Source: an uncultured beta proteobacterium (GTDB taxonomy: Bacteria > Pseudomonadota > Gammaproteobacteria > Burkholderiales > Rhodocyclaceae). Taken from it: DNA of 38,865 bases. The translations under genes and the position numbers were made by a program. The notes under the pieces were generated by a model. It was not told where the DNA came from and did not search any database. It saw only the letters and a program-made list of their open reading frames with translations. Shown piece by piece: positions 34,393 through 38,865 of this stretch; position 1 is the first letter of the stretch, and every line of letters begins with the position of its first letter. Location: the NCBI GenBank assembly GCA_903848955.1, contig CAINHS010000046.1:1-38865 (forward strand), given 5' to 3'.

Positions 34393-34836
34393 ATGAATCG
34401 CAATGACGTCACGGAACTGATCATCGAGGCCAAGATCAAGAAGGGTCTCAAGTGGCAAGATGTCGCCGCAAAGATCGGCCTGTCGAAGGAATGGGTTACG
34501 GCCGGTTGTCTCGGCCAGATGACGTTCGACAAGAAGCAGGCGGCCACCCTCGGCAAGATATTCGGCTTGCCGCCGGAAGCCGTGGCACTACTGCAAGTCG
34601 TGCCTTACAAGGGTTCGCTGCCGACGGCGGTGCCGACCGATCCGCTGATCTATCGCTTCTACGAACTGATCAGCGTGTATGGCACCACCTTCAAGGAGTT
34701 GATCCACGAAGAATTCGGCGACGGCATCATGTCGGCAATCGATTTCAAGATGGACTTGAAGCGCGAGCCGAACCCGGCCGGCGACCGGGTCAGCATCGTC
34801 ATGAGCGGCAAGTTCCTGCCGTACAAGACCTACTGA
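34393..34836 (+). CDS. cynS: cyanate hydratase (cyanase)
   Basis: Converts cyanate and bicarbonate to ammonia and CO2. The 147-residue product has an N-terminal helical DNA-binding-like domain (RNDVTELIIEAKIKKGLKWQDVAAKIGLSKEWV) and the catalytic C-terminal domain with YRFYELISVYG (Arg and Glu) and FGDGIMSAIDF (Ser), the cyanase active-site residues. The ATG at 34393 follows AAGGAA; an upstream TTG in frame is ignored. It is the last gene of cynABD-S, so the imported cyanate is used directly as nitrogen source or detoxified. Confidence 0.97.
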   Translation: MNRNDVTELIIEAKIKKGLKWQDVAAKIGLSKEWVTAGCLGQMTFDKKQAATLGKIFGLPPEAVALLQVVPYKGSLPTAVPTDPLIYRFYELISVYGTTFKELIHEEFGDGIMSAIDFKMDLKREPNPAGDRVSIVMSGKFLPYKTY

Positions 34837-34870
34837 GCCGGAACGACCGGACAATCCGAAACCGGCCGCA

Positions 34871-35878
34871 TCAGAGCTTGGCCGGATCGAACCCGGTTTC
34901 CTTGTAGATGGCCTGCAGCAGATCCTTGCCGACGCGGTCGGCCATCTTGGCGTGCACCGGGATCATGGCCTTCTTGAAGGCCAGCTTCTCGTCTCTGGTC
35001 GGTACGTAGATGGCGGTCTTGCCGCTCTTCCTGACGCCTTCCAGAGCAGAGTCATTTTCTTCCTGCGCAATCTTGTTGGCATAGACCGTGGCTTCCTTCA
35101 TGGCCTGCTCCAACTGGCCGCGAACATCTGCCGGCAATCCGTCCCAGAACTTCTTGTTCACGATCACCGCGTAGCCGAGGTAATTGTGGTCGGTGATGAT
35201 CATGTGCTTCTGCACTTCATGCATCTTCTGGGTAAAAAGATTGGAGTGCGGATTGTCAGTGCCGTCAACCACGCCGGTCTGCAGCGCCTGGTAGACCTCG
35301 GAGAAGGCCATCACCTGCGGCAGCGCACCAAGGGTGCGGAATTCCTCTTCCAGCACCTTCGATGACTGGATGCGCATCTTCTTGCCCTTGAGGTCCGCCG
35401 GCGTCCTGATCGGCGTATTCGCCGAAAACGACTTGAAGCCGTTATCCCAGAACGCCAGTCCCTTGATCCCCTTGGGTTCGAGTTTGAGCAGCAGCGAAGC
35501 GCCTATCGGTCCCTGCGTGATCTTGTGCAGGTCGGTGTAGTCATCGAAAATGTAGGGGAAGTCGAAAACCTCGAATTCCTTCACGCCGAGCGGGCCGAAC
35601 TTGGACAGCGACGGCGCCAGCATCTGCACCGCGCCGAGCTGCAGGGCTTCGACTTCTTCCTTGTCCTTGTACAGGGCGCTGTTGGCATAGACCTCGACCT
35701 TGGCCCGGCCCTTGGTCAGTTCCGCCGCCCTCCTGGCAAAGAACTCGGACGCCTTGCCCTTCGGCGTATCGGCCGCCACGACGTGGCTGAACTTGATCAC
35801 GATGGGCGTCTGGGCCAGCGTCAGAGCGGAGAAAGCCGCCGTGGCGAGACCAATCAACAATGTACGGAGTTTCATCAT
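34871..35878 (-). CDS. TRAP transporter solute-binding protein, DctP family
   Basis: Periplasmic binding protein of 335 residues for an organic acid-like substrate. It has a signal peptide (MMKLRTLLIGLATAAFSALTLAQ) and DctP family segments IKFSHVVAADTPKGKASEFFA, MRIQSSKVLEEEFRTLGALPQ, and EVYQALQTGVVDGTDNPHSNLFTQKMHEVQKH, the last holding the conserved arginine-free loop before the ligand site. The membrane subunits DctQ and DctM are not next to it, so it is an orphan in this window and must use a distant permease. AGGAT precedes the start. It converges with cynS. Confidence 0.94.
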   Translation of the reverse strand: MMKLRTLLIGLATAAFSALTLAQTPIVIKFSHVVAADTPKGKASEFFARRAAELTKGRAKVEVYANSALYKDKEEVEALQLGAVQMLAPSLSKFGPLGVKEFEVFDFPYIFDDYTDLHKITQGPIGASLLLKLEPKGIKGLAFWDNGFKSFSANTPIRTPADLKGKKMRIQSSKVLEEEFRTLGALPQVMAFSEVYQALQTGVVDGTDNPHSNLFTQKMHEVQKHMIITDHNYLGYAVIVNKKFWDGLPADVRGQLEQAMKEATVYANKIAQEENDSALEGVRKSGKTAIYVPTRDEKLAFKKAMIPVHAKMADRVGKDLLQAIYKETGFDPAKL

Positions 35879-35926
35879 CGGTCATCCTGAAAAGTGTGGT
35901 GGCCGCAACACTAACACTTCCCCCGT

Positions 35927-35948
35927 CCCGGCGTGGAAATACGCCGGG
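35927..35948 (-). other. hairpin upstream of the TRAP binding protein gene
   Basis: CCCGGCGT (35927-35934) and ACGCCGGG (35941-35948) form a perfect 8-bp stem with a 6-nt loop, about 50 bp ahead of the start codon. There is no T-run in either direction. It could be an operator or a leader structure. The rest of 35879-36043 shows nothing else. Confidence 0.4.
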
Positions 35949-36043
35949 GCTGTCTTTCATCAAGCCCTGTCTTTCGCTGACGGCAATGATCCCGGGCACC
36001 CCCTGAGCGGTCTCCCGTGTGCGGGCAGCCGCCTGCGGCCGGG

Positions 36044-36214
36044 CTACCGCTTCTTCTTCCGCGCCGCAGCGGCGCGGGGTTTTGCCACAGTGCGCGCCTT
36101 GGCTTCAAGCACGGGCGCCGGCGGCTTGTCGCCGACCAGTTTCTTCAGCGGACAAATCTTGAACGCGGGGCATTTCCGGCAACCGGCGACGATGGCAATC
36201 GGACAAAGAGTCAT
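36044..36214 (-). CDS. small cysteine-rich protein
   Basis: A 56-residue product starting at the ATG 36212-36214, six nt after AGGA. The first half holds four cysteines in MTLCPIAIVAGCRKCPAFKICPLKK, spaced C-x7-C-x2-C-x5-C with Pro after three of them, which suggests a metal or Fe-S site. The second half is Ala/Lys/Arg-rich and ends RAAAARKKKR, as in nucleic-acid-binding tails. A longer frame to 36334 is possible but has poor sequence. I do not recognise a characterised family. Confidence 0.55.
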   Translation of the reverse strand: MTLCPIAIVAGCRKCPAFKICPLKKLVGDKPPAPVLEAKARTVAKPRAAAARKKKR

Positions 36215-36308
36215 GGACATTCCTGTTGATGGTGACTTCAAGCGCGGAGTATGCGCGGGGCCGGTGGGCGAAGGTAGTCTGTTTCGTCTAATGCGCTCTG
36301 CCGTCACG

Positions 36309-36334
36309 CCCGATTCAACACACACCCGATTCAA
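36309..36334. repeat. short direct repeat upstream of the SulP gene
   Basis: CCCGATTCAA occurs twice (36309-36318 and 36325-36334), 16 bp apart start to start, just upstream of the SulP promoter. This may be a two-site operator. The rest of the gap 36215-36399, outside this repeat and the promoter, shows nothing else I can support. Confidence 0.4.
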
Positions 36335-36337
36335 TTC

Positions 36338-36366
36338 CTGACGGATTGATAATCATTTGCTAATAT
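36338..36366 (+). promoter_or_regulatory. putative promoter of the SulP transporter
   Basis: CTGACG (36338-36343), a 17-bp spacer and TAATAT (36361-36366) preceded by TGC make an extended -10 promoter with a start near 36373. Between the boxes, TGATAATCA lies in a stretch resembling part of a Fur box. Confidence 0.45.
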
Positions 36367-36399
36367 ATTGATCCCTGCCGCCGGTCTCGTCTCACCTCC

Positions 36400-38865
36400 A
36401 TGCCATCCCGCCGTAACTTCCTGCTGAGCCGGTGGCTGCCCTTTCTCGGGTGGTGGCCTCTGGTCGGCCGCGAGACGCTGCGCGACGACCTGATCGCCGG
36501 CCTCACCGGCGCCCTCATCGTGCTGCCGCAAGGTGTGGCCTTTGCCACCATCGCCGGCCTGCCGCCGCAATACGGCCTCTACGCCGCGATGCTGCCGACC
36601 GTCATCGCCGCCCTGTTCGGCTCCAGCTGGCACCTGGTTTCGGGCCCGACCACGGCCATTTCCATCGCCGTCTTCGCCGCCTTGTCGCACCACGCCGAGC
36701 CCGGCTCCGCCCACTACATCAGCCTGGCCTTGACGCTGACTTTCCTCGTCGGCATCTTCCAACTGATACTGGGACTGGCGCGCCTCGGCGTGCTGGTGAA
36801 CTTCATCTCGCACACCGTGGTGATCGGCTTCACCGCCGGCGCCGCGATCCTCATCGCCGCCAGCCAGGTCAGGAACTTCTTCGGCATCGACATCCCGCGC
36901 GGCACGCCCTTCTACGAGACACTCCATCAGCTCGTCTTGCAGTTCGCCGGGATCAATCCTTGGGTCACGGCCGTTGCCCTGATCACGCTCGCCAGCGGCA
37001 TCCTGGCGCGGCGCTACCTGAAAAAGCTGCCCTACATGATCCTGGCGATGATCCTCGGCAGCCTCGTCGCCGAAGCGCTCAATCTCTGGCTGGGCCAGGC
37101 CGCCACCGGCATCAGGACGGTCGGCGCGCTGCCGGCAACGCTGCCGCCGCTGTCGCTGCCCGACCTCTCGCTCGAGTCGCTGCGCGCGACCCTCGCCCCG
37201 GCGCTGATCATCACCATGCTGGCGCTGACCGAGGCGGTGTCGATCAGCCGCGCCATCGCCGTGCGCTCCGAGCAGCGCATCGACGGCAACCAGGAGTTCA
37301 TCGGCCAGGGCCTGTCCAACATCGCCGGCGCCTTCTTCTCGGGCTATGCATCGTCCGGCTCGTTCAACCGCAGCGGAGTCAATTTCGAAGGCGGCGCGCG
37401 TACGCCGCTGGCCTCGGTGTTCGCCTCGGCATTCCTGATCCTGGTGCTGCTGCTGGTGGCCCCGCTGGCCGCCTACCTGCCTACCGCCGCCATGGCCGGC
37501 ATCCTCTTCCTGGTAGCCTGGGGCCTGATCGACTTCCATCACATCCACGCCATCTGGCACACTAGCAAGGCCGAATCAACGATCCTGGCAGCGACTCTGG
37601 TCGGCACCCTGTTCGACCTCGAAGCCGGCATATTCGTCGGCGTCTTCCTCTCGCTGGTGATGTTCCTCTACCGCACTTCGCGCCCCGAGATCATCCCCGT
37701 GGTGCCGGCACCGGAAGCCGGTGCCTACCACTTCGTCCGCGCCCGCGGCCGGCCGGAATGCCCGCAACTGCGCATCGTGCGGGTGAACGGTCCGCTCTAC
37801 TTCGGCGCCGCCAACTACGTGCAACAGGCCTTGCAGCAGATCGACGAGGACAACCCGCTGCAAAAGTCCGTGTTGGTCGCGGCGGCCAGCCTGAGCTACA
37901 TCGACGTCGCCGGCGCCGAGGTGCTGGCGCAGGAAGCACGACGCCGGCGGCGACTCGGCGGCGGCCTGTATTTCTACCGGCTCAACCAGCCCCTGCAGAA
38001 TTTCCTCAAGCAGGGCGACTACGTCAAGGAGATTGGCGAAGGCGCCTTCTTCCCGGTCATGAGCAACGTCACCGGCGCGCTCTACTGGACGCTCGACCCC
38101 GACGTCTGCCGCAGCTGCAAGACACGCATCTTCAAGGAATGCCACGGCAAGCTGTTGCCCGACGGCTTGCGCCGCCAGCGCCTGCTGCTGGCCACCGACG
38201 GCAGCGAGTTCTCGAGTGCGCCGACCGCAATCGCCATTGCCCTGGCGCGCAGTTTCGGCGTCACGCTCGACATCATGACCGCCGTCGACACGCCGGCCGA
38301 GCAGGAGCTGGCGCGTGCGCGCCTCGCCCCGGCGCTGCGCCAGGCACTGGTGGCCGGTGTCGTCAGCGAGGAGATCATGCGCCACGGCAAGCCGCCGGCG
38401 CAGGAAGTCATCGCCGCTGCCGCTGCAGCCGACAGCAACATCCTGATCATCGGCCGGCGACCGCCGCGCGACCTCAAGGACCGGCTGCTTGGCGACGCCG
38501 CGGCGCAGGTCATCGGCAGTGCGCCCTGCCATGTCCTGGTGGCCGGCTGGCAGGCGGCCATGTGGCACAAGCGCATCCTCCTCGCCAGCGATGGCAGCGA
38601 CCACAGCGACAGCGTCGCCGAACTCGCAGCCCAGCTCGCCCGGGTCACCGGCACGCCGGTCACCATCGTCTCCGCCATCGCCCACGAAAAGCAGCGCGCC
38701 GGAGCCGCCGCCGATGCCGCGCACAAGGCCGGGCTGATGCGGCTCGACGGGGTGGTCTGCGACACGCGTATCGTCATCGCCTCAGCGCAACAGGCCATCA
38801 TCGAGGCGGCGGAGGAACTGGATGCCGACCTGGTCGTGATCGGTCAGCGCCGCGGCAAGGGTCTG
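36400..38865 (+). CDS. SulP anion transporter with STAS and tandem USP domains (partial)
   Basis: Open to the right edge; 822 codons are present without a stop. The N-terminal about 430 residues are a SulP/SLC26 membrane domain: TGALIVLPQGVAFATIAGLPPQYGLYAAMLP, GPTTAISIAVFAAL and FFSGYASSGSFNRSGVNFEGGARTPLA. A STAS domain follows (LRIVRVNGPLYFGAANYV at about residue 455). A short Cys/His linker then has Cys570, Cys573, Cys581 and His582. Two universal-stress-protein domains come next (RLLLATDGSEFSS at about 593; RILLASDGSDHSD at about 725). The first USP lacks the G-x2-G part of the ATP-binding loop; the second keeps IGQRRGKG. Substrate may be sulfate, bicarbonate or another anion. No ribosome-binding site is obvious ahead of the ATG. 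Confidence 0.9.
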   Translation, partial: MPSRRNFLLSRWLPFLGWWPLVGRETLRDDLIAGLTGALIVLPQGVAFATIAGLPPQYGLYAAMLPTVIAALFGSSWHLVSGPTTAISIAVFAALSHHAEPGSAHYISLALTLTFLVGIFQLILGLARLGVLVNFISHTVVIGFTAGAAILIAASQVRNFFGIDIPRGTPFYETLHQLVLQFAGINPWVTAVALITLASGILARRYLKKLPYMILAMILGSLVAEALNLWLGQAATGIRTVGALPATLPPLSLPDLSLESLRATLAPALIITMLALTEAVSISRAIAVRSEQRIDGNQEFIGQGLSNIAGAFFSGYASSGSFNRSGVNFEGGARTPLASVFASAFLILVLLLVAPLAAYLPTAAMAGILFLVAWGLIDFHHIHAIWHTSKAESTILAATLVGTLFDLEAGIFVGVFLSLVMFLYRTSRPEIIPVVPAPEAGAYHFVRARGRPECPQLRIVRVNGPLYFGAANYVQQALQQIDEDNPLQKSVLVAAASLSYIDVAGAEVLAQEARRRRRLGGGLYFYRLNQPLQNFLKQGDYVKEIGEGAFFPVMSNVTGALYWTLDPDVCRSCKTRIFKECHGKLLPDGLRRQRLLLATDGSEFSSAPTAIAIALARSFGVTLDIMTAVDTPAEQELARARLAPALRQALVAGVVSEEIMRHGKPPAQEVIAAAAAADSNILIIGRRPPRDLKDRLLGDAAAQVIGSAPCHVLVAGWQAAMWHKRILLASDGSDHSDSVAELAAQLARVTGTPVTIVSAIAHEKQRAGAAADAAHKAGLMRLDGVVCDTRIVIASAQQAIIEAAEELDADLVVIGQRRGKGL

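Noticed and set aside
38107-38145. Haem c binding motif in the SulP linker
   Set aside because: The cysteines are spaced C-x2-C-x7-C-H, not C-x2-C-H, so covalent haem attachment is not expected.
36331-38724. Two long minus-strand frames opposite the SulP gene
   Set aside because: Both are antisense shadows of the open SulP–STAS–USP frame, with repetitive Arg/Gln/Asp content and no recognisable domains.

Overview
The window is a GC-rich chromosomal segment from a betaproteobacterium, most likely of the order Rhodocyclales. This rests on gene content and order (tyrS next to an rRNA promoter, M23 peptidase–anmK, erpA–bactofilin–argC–rpsI–rplM, miaB–ybeZ–ybeY–corC–lnt) and on the betaproteobacterial look of the proteins. 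No phylogenetic calculation was possible. Nearly all of the sequence is coding.

Layout. Positions 1-236 hold the promoter and boxA of an rRNA operon that leaves the window to the left. Positions 237-7583 hold tyrS, a divergent M23 peptidase–anmK pair, and a leftward block: erpA, a bactofilin, a membrane coiled-coil protein, argC, rpsI and rplM. Positions 7762-9649 carry a YeeE/YedE sulfur-compound transporter and queC. Positions 9727-15047 are the conserved miaB–ybeZ(phoH)–ybeY–corC–lnt run. Positions 15525-21201 run glyQ–glyS–gmhB–plsC–(degenerate YgjP-like)–YgjP-like metallopeptidase, followed by gloA and a LigB-type dioxygenase. Positions 22775-29528 form a four-gene set: ATP-grasp, alpha-E, Anbu proteasome-like peptidase, and transglutaminase/DUF2126. 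Positions 29785-31007 are a Fic protein followed by the scar of a deleted type I restriction hsdR gene. Positions 31062-34836 are a cyanate/nitrate-type ABC transporter plus cyanase, behind a sigma-54 promoter with an IHF-like site and an upstream inverted repeat. The window ends with an orphan TRAP solute-binding protein, a tiny cysteine-rich protein and a SulP transporter fused to STAS and two USP domains that runs off the right edge.

How the genes work together. The left half is mostly housekeeping: tRNA charging and modification, ribosomal proteins, Fe-S insertion, envelope lipoprotein and heptose metabolism, and rRNA maturation. The right half is accessory: the Anbu-linked peptide/amide-bond set, scavenging of cyanate as nitrogen and CO2, and anion transport. 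The points most worth a second look are a tandem palindromic, in-frame repeat inserted at the N-terminus of glyQ (RPE-like), a catalytically dead paralogue directly upstream of the YgjP-like peptidase, the hsdR deletion scar beside an apparently self-regulated fic gene, the sigma-54/IHF control region of the cyanate operon, and a family of intergenic hairpin repeats.
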